Below, in pieces: positions 33,131-42,524 of a stretch of 64,000 nt of DNA. The stretch is taken from contig NZ_CP041745.1 of NCBI RefSeq assembly GCF_007556815.1, positions 2,581,001-2,645,000 on the forward strand, read 5' to 3'. Both the position numbers and the translations under genes were made by a program. The notes under the pieces were generated by a model, which was not told where the DNA came from, did not search any database, and saw only the letters and a program-made list of their open reading frames with translations. Position 1 is the stretch's first letter. Each line of letters opens with the position of its first letter. This DNA comes from Paraburkholderia megapolitana (lineage in GTDB: Bacteria; Pseudomonadota; Gammaproteobacteria; Burkholderiales; Burkholderiaceae).

Positions 33131-33889
33131 ATGTCGGCCATAACGACACCTCTCCCCAAGGCAGTGATCTTCGACGCGTACGGCACGTTGTTCGACGTGC
33201 ATTCGGTCGTGGCCGCGGCGGAGCAGATGTTTCCGGGCCACGGCGACGCACTCTCGCAGTTGTGGCGGCAAAAACAGATCGAATACACGCAGTTGCGCAC
33301 GCTCGCCGATCCGGCCGGCACGCACTACGAGCCGTTCTGGAACATCACGCTCGATGCGCTGCGTTACGCGGCACGTAGGCTCAGCCTCACGCTCAATAGC
33401 GCGGCGGAAAAGCGCCTGATGGACGAATACGCGTGTCTGTCCGCGTTTCCCGACACCGTACCGGTGCTGCGCCGCCTGCGAGCGCTACCGGCGCTCGGAC
33501 TCGCGATCCTGTCCAACGGCAATCCGCAGATGCTCGACATCGCTATCAAGAGCGCCGGCATGACGGGCCTGTTCGATCGCGTGCTATCCGTCGATACCGT
33601 GCGCGCCTACAAGCCGGCACCGGCCGCCTATGCGCTCGGCACCGATGCGTTCGCGGCAAACGCGCGAGAGATCGTGTTCGTCTCGTCGAACGGCTGGGAT
33701 GCTACCGGCGCGAACTGGTTCGGCTATACGACGTTCTGGCTCAATCGCCAGCGGCTGCCGGCCGAAGAACTCGGCGTCATGCCGCACGGCACCGGCGGCG
33801 GCATGGCCGAGCTGTTCGATTTTCTGGAAACGCTCGCGTCATCATCAGGCAAAACTTCCGACCGCACACGCCACAGCCATGGCGCGTGA
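33131..33889 (+). CDS. Haloacid dehalogenase, type II (HAD superfamily)
   Basis: 252 residues from the ATG at 33131. HAD motifs in order are the nucleophile Asp in [14 protein letters not shown] (about residue 15), the Ser/Asn in [11 protein letters not shown], the Lys in [14 protein letters not shown], and [24 protein letters not shown], which is diagnostic of L-2-haloacid dehalogenases. Relatives hydrolyse 2-haloalkanoic acids to 2-hydroxyacids, but a broader HAD phosphatase or dehalogenase role in vivo cannot be excluded. Divergent from the LysR gene; aceB follows 70 bp downstream and may be read from the same transcript. Confidence 0.9.
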   Translation: MSAITTPLPKAVIFDAYGTLFDVHSVVAAAEQMFPGHGDALSQLWRQKQIEYTQLRTLADPAGTHYEPFWNITLDALRYAARRLSLTLNSAAEKRLMDEYACLSAFPDTVPVLRRLRALPALGLAILSNGNPQMLDIAIKSAGMTGLFDRVLSVDTVRAYKPAPAAYALGTDAFAANAREIVFVSSNGWDATGANWFGYTTFWLNRQRLPAEELGVMPHGTGGGMAELFDFLETLASSSGKTSDRTRHSHGA

Positions 33890-33959
33890 GACTCCCACCA
33901 CCGACACTCAACGACGCATTCATTCACATCTTTGCAATCTGACCGACCAAGGAGAAATC

Positions 33960-35552
33960 ATGGCGAACACCCTCTCGCTGCCGCAAGGCGTGCAAATCAC
34001 CTCTGACATCGCGCCCGGCTTCGAAACGATCCTGACCACCGAAGCCCTCGAACTCGTCGCGAAGCTGCATCGCGCGTTTGAACCGCGCCGCCAGGAACTA
34101 CTGAAGCTGCGCGTCGAGCGCACGAAGCGCCTCGACGCCGGCGAGCGTCCCGACTTCCTCGCTGACACGAAGAGCGTGCGCGACGCCGAGTGGACGATCG
34201 CGCCGCTGCCGCAAGCACTCGAGTGTCGACGCGTCGAGATCACGGGTCCGGTCGAACGCAAGATGATCATCAATGCGCTGAACTCGGGTGCCGATTCGTA
34301 CATGACCGATTTCGAGGATTCCAACACGCCGAACTGGGACAACCAGATCACGGGTCAGCTGAATCTGAAGGAAGCGGTACGCGGCACGATTTCGCTCGAG
34401 CAGAACGGCAAGTCGTACAAGCTCAACGACAAGGTCGCCACACTGATCGTGCGGCCGCGCGGCTGGCATCTCGACGAAAAGCACGTGACCGTCGACGGTC
34501 AACGTGTCTCGGGCGGCGTGTTCGATTTCGCGCTGTTCCTGTTCCACAACGCGAAGGAACAGCTCGCGCGCGGTGCAGGCCCATACTTCTATCTGCCGAA
34601 GCTCGAGAGCCATCTTGAAGCGCGTCTGTGGAACGACGTGTTCATCGCTGCGCAGGAAACGGTCGGCATTCCGCGCGGCACGATCCGCGCAACGGTGCTG
34701 ATCGAAACGATCCTCGCCGCCTTCGAAATGGACGAGATCCTGTACGAACTGCGCGAGCACAGCTCCGGGCTGAATGCCGGCCGCTGGGACTACATCTTCT
34801 CCGCGATCAAGAAGTTCAAGAACGACAAGGATTTCTGCCTCGCGGACCGCGCGCAGATCACGATGACCGTGCCGTTCATGCGCGCCTACGCGCTGCAATT
34901 GCTGAAGACCTGCCATCGCCGCAATGCGCCGGCTATCGGCGGTATGAGCGCGCTGATTCCGATCAAGAACGATCCGGCAGCCAACGATAAGGCCATGGGC
35001 GGCGTGCGCTCGGACAAGGCACGCGACGCCGGCGACGGTTACGACGGCGGCTGGGTCGCTCACCCGGGGCTCGTACCGATCGCGATGGAAGAGTTCGTCA
35101 AGGTGCTCGGCGACAAGCCGAACCAGATCGCCAAGCAACGCGGCGACGTGCAGGTGAGCCCGGCCGATCTGCTCGACTTCCGCCCCGAAGCACCGATCAC
35201 CGAAACGGGTCTGCGCAACAACATCAATGTCGGTATCCACTACCTGGGTTCGTGGCTCACGGGCAATGGCTGCGTGCCGATCCACAACCTGATGGAAGAT
35301 GCCGCGACCGCCGAGATCTCGCGCTCGCAAGTGTGGCAATGGATCCGCTCATCGAAGGGCACGCTCGACGATGGCCGCAAGGTCACCGCAGCACTGGTCG
35401 GCGATCTGATCCAGCAGGAGCTTGCGAAGGTGAAGCAGGCGGTGGGCGGCGATACACAGCCGTATGAACGTGCTGCGCAGATCTTCGAACAGATGTCGAC
35501 GTCGGAACAGTTCACCGAATTCCTGACGCTGCCGCTGTACGAGGAAATCTGA
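33960..35552 (+). CDS. aceB: Malate synthase A (AceB)
   Basis: Condenses glyoxylate and acetyl-CoA to malate, completing the glyoxylate shunt begun by AceA. The ATG at 33960 follows AAGGAGAAATC and gives 530 residues, the isoform-A length (isoform G is over 700). The signature [23 protein letters not shown] is near residue 105-125. The catalytic region includes [15 protein letters not shown] and [23 protein letters not shown], and the conserved Asp of [19 protein letters not shown] lies near 445. A strong bidirectional terminator follows. Confidence 0.96.
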   Translation: MANTLSLPQGVQITSDIAPGFETILTTEALELVAKLHRAFEPRRQELLKLRVERTKRLDAGERPDFLADTKSVRDAEWTIAPLPQALECRRVEITGPVERKMIINALNSGADSYMTDFEDSNTPNWDNQITGQLNLKEAVRGTISLEQNGKSYKLNDKVATLIVRPRGWHLDEKHVTVDGQRVSGGVFDFALFLFHNAKEQLARGAGPYFYLPKLESHLEARLWNDVFIAAQETVGIPRGTIRATVLIETILAAFEMDEILYELREHSSGLNAGRWDYIFSAIKKFKNDKDFCLADRAQITMTVPFMRAYALQLLKTCHRRNAPAIGGMSALIPIKNDPAANDKAMGGVRSDKARDAGDGYDGGWVAHPGLVPIAMEEFVKVLGDKPNQIAKQRGDVQVSPADLLDFRPEAPITETGLRNNINVGIHYLGSWLTGNGCVPIHNLMEDAATAEISRSQVWQWIRSSKGTLDDGRKVTAALVGDLIQQELAKVKQAVGGDTQPYERAAQIFEQMSTSEQFTEFLTLPLYEEI

Positions 35553-35601
35553 GCGACCTGTTGTAGCGTTCCGGCACGCCCGAGCCGGAATGACGCTCAA
35601 T

Positions 35602-35640
35602 AAAAGACCCGGCAAGCGCATGCTGCTTGCCGGGTCTTTT
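35602..35640. terminator. Bidirectional terminator between aceB and the gamma-glutamylcyclotransferase gene
   Basis: A perfect 16-bp inverted repeat: AAAAGACCCGGCAAGC at 35602-35617 pairs with 35625-35640, flanking a seven-base loop. The A and T runs at its ends serve both converging genes. Confidence 0.9.
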
Positions 35641-35694
35641 CATTTGCGAGACCGCGTGTGCCTGTGCGTGTATTCCGCCAGACAGCGCGTCGTA

Positions 35695-36108
35695 CTATCT
35701 TGCCGCGTGGTTCGCGCGGCGATGCTCGACCCAGTCGCCCGAAGCGATTTCCGGCAGTCCCTGCACCGCATGTTCGGCTACCGGATAGGCGAGACACTGT
35801 ATCGCGGTACCGTCGACGTGAACGGTCATCTGATGCGCCCTGAACAGGCCCTCGACACCCGGATAGACCGCTTCGATTTCATCGAGCACCGCGACGAGCC
35901 TGTCGTCGATCTCGTACACATCGCCCTTAACGGCGACACCCGCTGCGTCCACCACCAGACCGGGATACAACCCGAAGTCGAACAGACGCCCGCGCACGGA
36001 CGCCGTGCCAAGCAGCGTAGGTGCCGCGATGTCGTGCCGCGCCGCAGCCGCGCTGATGTCGTTGACCTGGCCGGCCCGCAACGTGCCATAAACAAAAACG
36101 TTCTGCAT
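35695..36108 (-). CDS. Gamma-glutamylcyclotransferase family protein (AIG2/YtfP-like)
   Basis: 137 residues. The N-terminal VFVYGTLRAG is the family's substrate-binding YGTL motif. The middle LYPGLVVDAAGVAVKGDVYEI and EAVYPGVEGLFRAHQMTVHVDG continue the beta-barrel fold, and the catalytic glutamate is likely in the DEIE stretch. Relatives cleave gamma-glutamyl peptides or are of unknown substrate. Divergent from the AraC regulator. Confidence 0.85.
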   Translation of the reverse strand: MQNVFVYGTLRAGQVNDISAAAARHDIAAPTLLGTASVRGRLFDFGLYPGLVVDAAGVAVKGDVYEIDDRLVAVLDEIEAVYPGVEGLFRAHQMTVHVDGTAIQCLAYPVAEHAVQGLPEIASGDWVEHRRANHAAR

Positions 36109-36362
36109 TTCCCTCAGCGTCCTCTTGATTCTTGATGAATGAATGACGAAGCGTCGCGTGATGTGTGCGATGCGCCTGCAACCCGCACTCCGTCGAAGTT
36201 CGCACAGATTATGCCTCGCCGGATACAGTGCGCGTCAATCCTGGCCGAATGGTCAGGCGGTATTTCCGCACGACCGGACAGGCGCGTCGAAGGCTCCTAC
36301 AATGGCAAGCGGAGTCCGCATCGTTGCGCAGCAGTCCAGCGAGACCTCACCACTACGAACTC

Positions 36363-37238
36363 ATGAGCCCGACCAGCGCCGCACCCTTATCCACCCGGGT
36401 CCACTTCGCCGACATTCCTCCGGAATTCGCGCCGACGCCGACCCATCCGATCCGTGTCCGTTCGCGACCCGTGAAGGCCGGTGTGCGCATCGCGCGTCAT
36501 ACGCATGCGTGGGCGCAGGTTGCCTATACGTCGCGCGGTGTACTGCGCATAGGTACCGCAGGCACCACGTGGATGGTGCCGCCGTCACGCGCGATCTGGG
36601 TGCCGCCGCATGTGCTGCACGACGTGGCGGTCGTCGAGGATGCGTTCATGCGCACGCTGTACGTCAGCGAAACTGTCGTGCCGCCTGGGCTCGATACCTG
36701 CCGTGTGGTCGAGGTGTCGGGACTGCTGCGTGAAGTCATCGCGGCACTCGATACGCCCGGTCTGTCGCCCGCGCGCGAACAACTACTCGGCGCACTCGCG
36801 CTCGATGAACTGACGCGCTCCGAACCGCTGCCGCTGTCGGTGCCGATGCCCAACGAGAAACGTCTGCGCGCGCTGTGCGAAGCGGTGCTCGCCGATCCCG
36901 CGAATACCGATTCGCTGGAGAACTGGGCGCTGACGGTCGGTGCGAGTACGCGCACGATCGCGCGGCTCTTTCGTCAGGAACTGGGCGTGAGTTTTTCGCA
37001 ATGGCGCCAGCAGGCAGTGCTCGCACGCGCGATTCCGCTGCTCAGCCAAGGAAGGCCGCTGTCGCATGTCGCGCAGGAACTGGGCTATCAGAGTCAAAGC
37101 GCGTTTTCCGCGATGTTTCGGCGAGCATTCGGTGAAAGCCCGCGCGCATTCTTCGAGCGGGGTGCGGAACATCGAGGTGCGTTCGATAGCATCATCGATG
37201 AGGATTTCGCCGACCCGACGCATGGCGTCGAACGATGA
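36363..37238 (+). CDS. AraC-family regulator with N-terminal cupin domain
   Basis: 291 residues from the ATG at 36363. An N-terminal cupin-like sensor (about 25-110) carries RIARHTHAWAQVAYTSRGVLRI and MVPPSRAIWVPPHVLHDV. The C-terminal double HTH (about 190-275) includes WALTVGASTRTIARLFRQELGVSFSQWRQ and VAQELGYQSQSAFSAMFRRAFGESP. The histidine pattern suggests a small-molecule or metal-dependent cupin. A target cannot be assigned. Divergent from the gamma-glutamylcyclotransferase gene, and converges with the GNAT gene. Confidence 0.92.
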   Translation: MSPTSAAPLSTRVHFADIPPEFAPTPTHPIRVRSRPVKAGVRIARHTHAWAQVAYTSRGVLRIGTAGTTWMVPPSRAIWVPPHVLHDVAVVEDAFMRTLYVSETVVPPGLDTCRVVEVSGLLREVIAALDTPGLSPAREQLLGALALDELTRSEPLPLSVPMPNEKRLRALCEAVLADPANTDSLENWALTVGASTRTIARLFRQELGVSFSQWRQQAVLARAIPLLSQGRPLSHVAQELGYQSQSAFSAMFRRAFGESPRAFFERGAEHRGAFDSIIDEDFADPTHGVER

Positions 37239-37303
37239 ACGCGTTGAATGTACGGCTGCGGGTGTAACGCAACTCGATACGATGTGACGTGCGCGGAGCG
37301 CAG

Positions 37304-37780
37304 TCACACGCGCCGCGCCATGTGCCGGATCGCACCCAGCTGCGCAAGACGCGGACCAGCGAGCCGATACCCCATGCGTTGATAAAGTTGCGCGGCAGGA
37401 TTATCGACGAACACGCGCAGCTGCAATTCCTTGAGCCCACGCGCCCGCGCCCAGCGATGCGACATATCGAGCAGATACGTGCCCGCTCCCTGGCCGCGGT
37501 GCCCTTCGGCAATCTGGACGTCGCGGATATGCAGCGAGTCGCCCTCCTCGGTGACCCGCAGCACACCGACCGCTTCGCCGTCCGACTCGAGAATGAAGTT
37601 TTCCGATTCGCGCCAACTAACGAGAAACAGATCGCCGCGCCACACCAGGTGATGCCGTCGGTAGTAGCCGCTCATATTGTTGCGGGTCAACGCTTCGGCG
37701 AACTCGAAGTCGTCGATGCTGGCTTTGCGCAACTGGAAATGGAACCGGGCGGCAGTTGGATCGAACATGGCGCAACGCAT
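37304..37780 (-). CDS. GNAT-family N-acetyltransferase
   Basis: About 158 residues. The acetyl-CoA motif VQIAEGHRGQGAGTYLLDM lies in the middle, and the late GLKELQLRVFVDNPAAQLYQRMGYRLAG is the standard GNAT end. The start is uncertain: ATG codons at 37816, 37780 and 37768 all lack a clear ribosome site, and 37780 is chosen as a compromise. The substrate is unknown. Converges with the AraC gene. Confidence 0.82.
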   Translation of the reverse strand: MRCAMFDPTAARFHFQLRKASIDDFEFAEALTRNNMSGYYRRHHLVWRGDLFLVSWRESENFILESDGEAVGVLRVTEEGDSLHIRDVQIAEGHRGQGAGTYLLDMSHRWARARGLKELQLRVFVDNPAAQLYQRMGYRLAGPRLAQLGAIRHMARRV

Positions 37781-37915
37781 GAGAGGATCGTCGCACAACG
37801 GTAAGACACGTCGCACACGCTGGCAATGGCTGTTTCTCCTGAGCGCAACGCACGGCGAGGTGCTGCGCAGAGGCTCACACGACCAGCCGCAGCGAGAGCC
37901 GGCACGCCCAAAATG

Positions 37916-37949
37916 AAAAAAGCCAGTTCAGCGAACTGAACGGGCTTTT
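37916..37949 (-). terminator. Terminator of the distal tRNA-Glu/tRNA-Asp unit
   Basis: Read on the minus strand, AAAGCCCGTTCAG and CTGAACTGGCTTT fold around a four-base loop and end in six T. It lies 8 bp past the tRNA-Asp CCA. Confidence 0.85.
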
Positions 37950-37957
37950 CTCTCTTC

Positions 37958-38034
37958 TGGCGGAGCGGACGGGACTCGAACCCGCGACCCCCGGCGTGAC
38001 AGGCCGGTATTCTAACCAACTGAACTACCGCTCC
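37958..38034 (-). tRNA. tRNA-Asp (anticodon GTC), copy 1
   Basis: A 77-nt cloverleaf with encoded CCA. Acceptor GGAGCGG/CCGCTCC, D arm TAGTTCAGTTGGTTAGAA, anticodon loop CTGTCAC between CCGGC and GCCGG, and T arm GGGTTCGAGTCCC. Confidence 0.96.
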
Positions 38035-38106
38035 ATTTCTGCATGGCCTGCGAGCATCGAACCTGCCCGCGAGCCGCACCGCGGGTCATCCCCACGATGC
38101 AATATC

Positions 38107-38182
38107 TGGCGTCCCCTAGGGGATTCGAACCCCTGTACTCACCGTGAAAGGGTGATGTCCTAGGCCTCTAGACGAAGGGGAC
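38107..38182 (-). tRNA. tRNA-Glu (anticodon TTC), copy 1
   Basis: 76 nt with encoded CCA. Acceptor GTCCCCT/AGGGGAC, anticodon loop CTTTCAC, and T arm GGGGTTCGAATCCCC. Confidence 0.96.
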
Positions 38183-38205
38183 AACGTACGCTTACACCTT
38201 TAATG

Positions 38206-38238
38206 AAAAAGCCCGCTCAAGCGTACCTGAACGGGCTT
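38206..38238 (-). terminator. Terminator after the proximal tRNA-Glu/tRNA-Asp unit
   Basis: Minus-strand hairpin AAGCCCGTTCA ... TGAGCGGGCTT followed by TTT. It is related in sequence to the terminator at 37916-37949 and lies between the two tRNA units. Confidence 0.7.
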
Positions 38239-38242
38239 CGTC

Positions 38243-38319
38243 TGGCGGAGTGGACGGGACTCGAACCCGCGACCCCCGGCGTGACAGGCCGGTATTCTAA
38301 CCAACTGAACTACCACTCC
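38243..38319 (-). tRNA. tRNA-Asp (anticodon GTC), copy 2
   Basis: 77 nt with encoded CCA. Identical in the anticodon arm to copy 1, but the acceptor is GGAGTGG/CCACTCC, a compensated C-G to T-A change at pair 5. Confidence 0.96.
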
Positions 38320-38398
38320 AATCTTTGCATCGTAGCCTGCGAGAGCCGGCCGACTCTGCACAAACCGCACCGCCGTCGTTCTACGCGATGCCGATGTC

Positions 38399-38474
38399 TG
38401 GCGTCCCCTAGGGGATTCGAACCCCTGTACTCACCGTGAAAGGGTGATGTCCTAGGCCTCTAGACGAAGGGGAC
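38399..38474 (-). tRNA. tRNA-Glu (anticodon TTC), copy 2
   Basis: 76 nt with encoded CCA. The sequence matches copy 1 throughout as read. Anticodon loop CTTTCAC. Confidence 0.96.
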
Positions 38475-38551
38475 ATGATCTTTTCAGATATGTCACGCGG
38501 CTCACCTGCTTTTGCCGCGATTTTCTGCACTTTACTACCAGCTTCCTGCAA

Positions 38552-38579
38552 TTTGCTGTTAATTTTCGCCAACAGCAAA
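38552..38579. repeat. Inverted repeat between tRNA-Ala and tRNA-Glu copy 2
   Basis: TTTGCTGTT (38552-38560) and AACAGCAAA (38571-38579) are perfect inverted copies with a ten-base loop. This is an AT-rich stretch of 192 bp with no gene. No T run follows, so it is not a standard terminator. Confidence 0.5.
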
Positions 38580-38666
38580 GAACGATATTGTAACTGGCTT
38601 ACCGCTGCTTGTGAAGTCCTTTTTACTACAGACTGCGTGCTTCCTGAGGACTTTCACATGTTCTGG

Positions 38667-38742
<76 letters not shown>

Positions 38743-38760
38743 TTGCAGAACAGAAGCGAG

Positions 38761-38789
38761 ATTGTAGATAGAGAATCGTGTGTTGTAAA
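38761..38789 (-). promoter_or_regulatory. Promoter for tRNA-Ala
   Basis: Minus-strand TTTACA (38784-38789) and TACAAT (38761-38766) are separated by exactly 17 bp, about 19 bp upstream of the tRNA. Confidence 0.75.
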
Positions 38790-38845
38790 TACCTTGAGAG
38801 TCGCGACCCGCAACTTTTTGCAGGGCCGCGCGCAGGGCTTCACAT

Positions 38846-40255
38846 TCAGGCAAGCGCCTTCTCGATACGACTCACTACAACCTCGCGACCGAACAGCATC
38901 AGCACGCTATCGATCGACGGCGTATGGGTCGTGCCCGCCACGAGCAGACGGACCGGCATCGCGAGTTGCGGCATCTTCAGCTTGTGCGTAGCGAGCGTTG
39001 CTTTCAGCGCGGCAGCGATGCCCTCCTTCGTCCATTCGGCGCTCTTTAACGCGGCGACGAAATCGGCGAGTGCGGGCCGCACGACGTCGGTCACATGCTG
39101 CGCGATTGCTTCGGGTTCGGGGTTCGGTGCGCGATAGAACATCGCGGCGTTTTCCGCGATCTCCTTCACCGTCGATGCACGGTCCTTCAGCAGCCCGATC
39201 ACGGCCGGCAGATCGGCACCTTGCGCAAGCGCTGCCGCATCGATATCAAGACTCTCGAAGAACGGACGAGCGAGCTCAGCCAGGCGCGCGTTATCGGCTT
39301 CCTTGATGTAGTGGTTATTCAACCAGTTGAGCTTGTCGTGATCGTATTGCGCCGGCGACTTGCCCAGATGATCGAGGTCGAACCACTCGACAAACTGCTC
39401 ACGCGTAAAAATCTCCGCATCGCCGTGCGACCAGCCGAGACGCGCGAGATAGTTGACCACTGCTTCGGGCAGATAGCCCGCGTCGCGATAGCCCATCACG
39501 CTCATCGCGCCGTGCCGCTTGCTCATCTTTTCGCCCTGCTCGTTCAGCACGGTGGGCAGATGCGCATAGACCGGCGGCTCGCCGCCGAGCGCGCGCAGGA
39601 TGTTGATCTGACGCGGCGTATTGTTCACGTGATCGTCGCCGCGAATCACGTGTGTGATGCGCATGTCGAGATCGTCGACGACGACACAGAAGTTGTACAT
39701 CGGCGTGCCGTCGGGACGCGCGATCACGAGGTCGTCGAGCTCATCGTTCGAGATCTCGATGCGCCCTTTCACCGCGTCGTCCCACGCGACGACGCCCGTC
39801 AACGGATTGCGAAAGCGCAGCACAGGCTCGACGCCGGCCGGCGGCACCGGCAGCGTCTTGCCGGGCTCCGGTCGCCATGTGCCGTCGTAGCGCGGCTTCT
39901 CGCCGGCCGCACGCTGACGTTCGCGCAACGCATCGAGTTCTTCCGTCGACATGTAGCACGGGTACGCAAGCCCCTGCTCCGTCATCTGCTTCAGCACTTC
40001 GCGATAACGGTCCAGACGCTGCATCTGGTAGAACGGGCCTTCGTCGTAACCGAGATCGAGCCAGGCCATGCCTTCGAGGATCGCATCGACGGCTTCCGTC
40101 GACGAGCGCTCGACGTCGGTATCCTCGATGCGCAGCACGAAGGTGCCTTTCATCTTGCGGGCGAACGCCCACGGATATAGCGCGGAACGAATGTTGCCGA
40201 GGTGGATGAAGCCGGTGGGGCTGGGCGCGAAACGGGTACGAACGGAGGTGGTCAT
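38846..40255 (-). CDS. gltX: Glutamyl-tRNA synthetase GltX
   Basis: Charges tRNA-Glu with glutamate; in organisms lacking GlnRS it also mischarges tRNA-Gln. 469 residues, the discriminating or non-discriminating status not being readable here. The class I signature is in the HIGH-equivalent [17 protein letters not shown] (residues 10-26) and [15 protein letters not shown] near 245. [13 protein letters not shown] and the following helical anticodon-binding domain complete the family pattern. It lies upstream of two tRNA-Glu genes on the same strand, with the Ala tRNA promoter between. Divergent from the patatin gene. Confidence 0.96.
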   Translation of the reverse strand: MTTSVRTRFAPSPTGFIHLGNIRSALYPWAFARKMKGTFVLRIEDTDVERSSTEAVDAILEGMAWLDLGYDEGPFYQMQRLDRYREVLKQMTEQGLAYPCYMSTEELDALRERQRAAGEKPRYDGTWRPEPGKTLPVPPAGVEPVLRFRNPLTGVVAWDDAVKGRIEISNDELDDLVIARPDGTPMYNFCVVVDDLDMRITHVIRGDDHVNNTPRQINILRALGGEPPVYAHLPTVLNEQGEKMSKRHGAMSVMGYRDAGYLPEAVVNYLARLGWSHGDAEIFTREQFVEWFDLDHLGKSPAQYDHDKLNWLNNHYIKEADNARLAELARPFFESLDIDAAALAQGADLPAVIGLLKDRASTVKEIAENAAMFYRAPNPEPEAIAQHVTDVVRPALADFVAALKSAEWTKEGIAAALKATLATHKLKMPQLAMPVRLLVAGTTHTPSIDSVLMLFGREVVVSRIEKALA

Positions 40256-40640
40256 TAGCGGCTACTCGAAGGCGAGCGGCGCTGCGCGGGCTAGAAAAAT
40301 GTCGCGCAGCGACGGCGGAACGGGTCACGCGGCCAGCTATGCGGCGCGTGTGTCCGGATGAAAAATGCAAGTCACGGATTATACCTGCCGTGCGGCCTAG
40401 CCTGGCCTCGCACGCTGCCCTCGCACGCTGCGATCGAACGACGTGCCGGACATGGCATTGCATCGCGCATTGCGGCCGGAAAGCACGCAATTCCGCCGCC
40501 CAGCCGCTTTGCATTATGATGTGCGCGCGCCGTCGTCCGGTTCGACGCAGGCGTGGGACGATCGCCTTCTGCGATCGTGTTCGCAAGATCGCGGCGTCTG
40601 CCCGCCTCGCTGTGCGGCGACGCTACTGCTGGAGAAATCG
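40256..40640. other. Divergent intergenic region, gltX to patatin gene
   Basis: 385 bp without a recognised gene. It contains an 11-bp repeat TCGCACGCTGC at 40408-40418 and 40421-40431, and a perfect 7-bp hairpin CGATCGC/GCGATCG at 40559-40577. No clear promoter boxes were found. Confidence 0.5.
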
Positions 40641-41603
40641 TTGAACCCTTCCTCACCTCGTTCAGGCCGCCGCGCGTTTTCTTTGGCCGCGGCCTCCGCT
40701 GTTCTCGCCGCGTGTACGACCACCGGCAGCAAACCCGACACCACCACCAGCGACACATCGACTGGCACCCCGGCCAGTGTCACCCCACCGCCGGCCGTCA
40801 AGCCAGTGCGCCCGCTGCGCGTCGGTCTCGCGCTAGGCGGCGGCGCCGCCCGCGGCTTCGCGCACATCGGTGTGATCAAGGGGCTGGAAGCGCACAACAT
40901 CAAGGTCGACCTGATTGCCGGTACAAGCGCGGGCGCCGTTGTCGGTGCACTCTACGCTTCGGGCATGAATGGCTTCGCGCTGAACAAGCTCGCACTCGTC
41001 ATGGACGAAGCCTCGATCAGCGACTGGGCCATGCCGTTTCGCACACGCGGTTTCCTGCAAGGCGTCGCGTTGCAGAACTATCTGAACACGACGCTCAACA
41101 ACCGGCCGATCGAAAAGATGGCGAAGCCGCTCGGCATTGTCGCCACGGACCTGAAAACCGGTCAGCCGATCCTGTTCCAGCGCGGCAATACGGGCATCGC
41201 CGTGCGCGCATCGTGCAGCGTGCCGTCGGTGTTCGAGCCCGTGAAGATGGGTGGCCACGAATATGTCGACGGTGGGCTCGTGAGTCCGGTGCCGGCATCG
41301 TTTGCGCGCAAGATGGGTGCGGACTTCGTGATCGCGATCGATATCTCCGCGCGCCCCGAAACCGCGCTCACGCAAAGCTCGTTCGACGTTCTGCTGCAGA
41401 CCTTCACGATCATGGGTCAAACCATCAAGACCTATGAGCTCGACAAATACGCCGACATCGTGATCCGGCCGAATCTGAGCGTGATGAGCGGCAGCGACTT
41501 CGGGCAACGCAACGCGGCGATTCTCGCGGGCGAGGAAGCGGTGGCGAAGATCATGCCGGAGCTGCAACGCAAGCTCGCCGCGGCGAGCCCTGCAATGGTC
41601 TGA
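40641..41603 (+). CDS. Patatin-like phospholipase lipoprotein (RssA-like)
   Basis: 320 residues from the TTG at 40641, chosen because GGAGAAATCG precedes it. It gives a lipoprotein signal peptide (RRAFSLAAASAVLAAC with lipobox LAAC). The mature part has a Thr/Ser/Pro-rich spacer, then a patatin domain: oxyanion-hole GGGAARGFAHIG (about residue 68), nucleophile elbow GTSAG (about 98), and catalytic Asp in YVDGGLVSPVP. The Ser-Asp dyad is intact, so lipase/esterase activity is expected. RssA/YlbK-type members are the nearest class. A bidirectional terminator follows. Confidence 0.88.
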   Translation: MNPSSPRSGRRAFSLAAASAVLAACTTTGSKPDTTTSDTSTGTPASVTPPPAVKPVRPLRVGLALGGGAARGFAHIGVIKGLEAHNIKVDLIAGTSAGAVVGALYASGMNGFALNKLALVMDEASISDWAMPFRTRGFLQGVALQNYLNTTLNNRPIEKMAKPLGIVATDLKTGQPILFQRGNTGIAVRASCSVPSVFEPVKMGGHEYVDGGLVSPVPASFARKMGADFVIAIDISARPETALTQSSFDVLLQTFTIMGQTIKTYELDKYADIVIRPNLSVMSGSDFGQRNAAILAGEEAVAKIMPELQRKLAAASPAMV

Positions 41604-41623
41604 TCGTCGCGTTATGGCGACGT

Positions 41624-41658
41624 AAAAAAAGCCTGCTTGTTTCGAAGCAGGCTTTTTT
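41624..41658. terminator. Bidirectional terminator after the patatin gene
   Basis: GCCTGCTT (41631-41638) pairs with AAGCAGGC (41645-41652), flanked by seven A on one side and six T on the other, serving both converging genes. Confidence 0.9.
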
Positions 41659-41690
41659 GCTGCTACCGGCGGCGCCGGCAGACGCGGGAC

Positions 41691-42397
41691 TTAGTTACCC
41701 GACGTGCCGATCGTAGCGCTCACCCGTTGCCGGAGATCTTCACCCTGTTGATACGAGGTCTCGACCCGGCGTGCGCCCGTAAAACGCTTTTCCCAGTAAC
41801 CGTCATCCAGATCGTCGACACGGATCGTGCTGCCCGTGGACGGCGAATGCACGAACTTGTTGTCGCCAATGTAGATGCCCACGTGCGAGAACGTGCGGCG
41901 CATCGTATTGAAGAACACAAGATCGCCGGGTTTCAGTTCGCTCATGCGCACCTTCTCGCCGACGCGACTCATTTCTTCCGCGCGCCGCGGGAGCGCCATG
42001 CCGAGCGTGTCCTGGAACACGTAACGAACGAAGCCGCTGCAGTCCAGCCCGGAATCTGGCGTATTGCCGCCCCAGCGGTACCGCACGCCGATCATGTTCA
42101 GCGCACCGACCACCACGTCGCCAGCCTTACCGGCCATGCCGGACAGGAACGAGCGCGCGCTGCTGTCGCCAGTCGACGCAGCAGGTGCAACCGCAGCTTG
42201 CGGAGCAGGGGTTGACTGAAAAGTGGGGAGCGAGGGGAATTCGAGGAAGTCGCCCCGTTCTGGGACGAAAGCAAGGCATTCTGGCTAAAACCGCTGGCTT
42301 CGTCGGCGAAAACACTGGAAGTTGCGGTTAGGAGTACGCCAATGAACATTCCGGCGACAACGCGAGTGCAAACTTGAGTAAGAGATCGCTGCTGCAT
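41691..42397 (-). pseudogene. NlpC/P60 (C40) peptidoglycan endopeptidase, frameshifted
   Basis: Cell-wall endopeptidase that cleaves stem peptides, exported by an N-terminal signal peptide. The N-terminal part starts at the ATG at 42397 (MQQRSLTQVCTRVV, then a cleavable signal ending SSVFADEA) and runs in one frame. The catalytic part (RYRWGGNTPDSGLDCSGFVRYVF with the Cys nucleophile, and FSHVGIYIGDNKFVHS with the His) runs in another. The frames meet in a low-complexity linker at a C4 run (42208-42211). One extra C there would give one continuous protein of about 235 residues (...SQPPAPQAAVAPAA...). So it is either a genuine frameshift or a sequencing/assembly error. Confidence 0.72.
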
Positions 42398-42524
42398 TGG
42401 TCGGTAGATTTTGCCTAAAAAACAGGTAGTTGCAGAAAAAGTTTGGTCGATACTAGCCAGTAAGTATTCATGTGTCAAAACAAATAGAAAAATACAATCG
42501 CAATACGCACCCAATTGGTGAATA

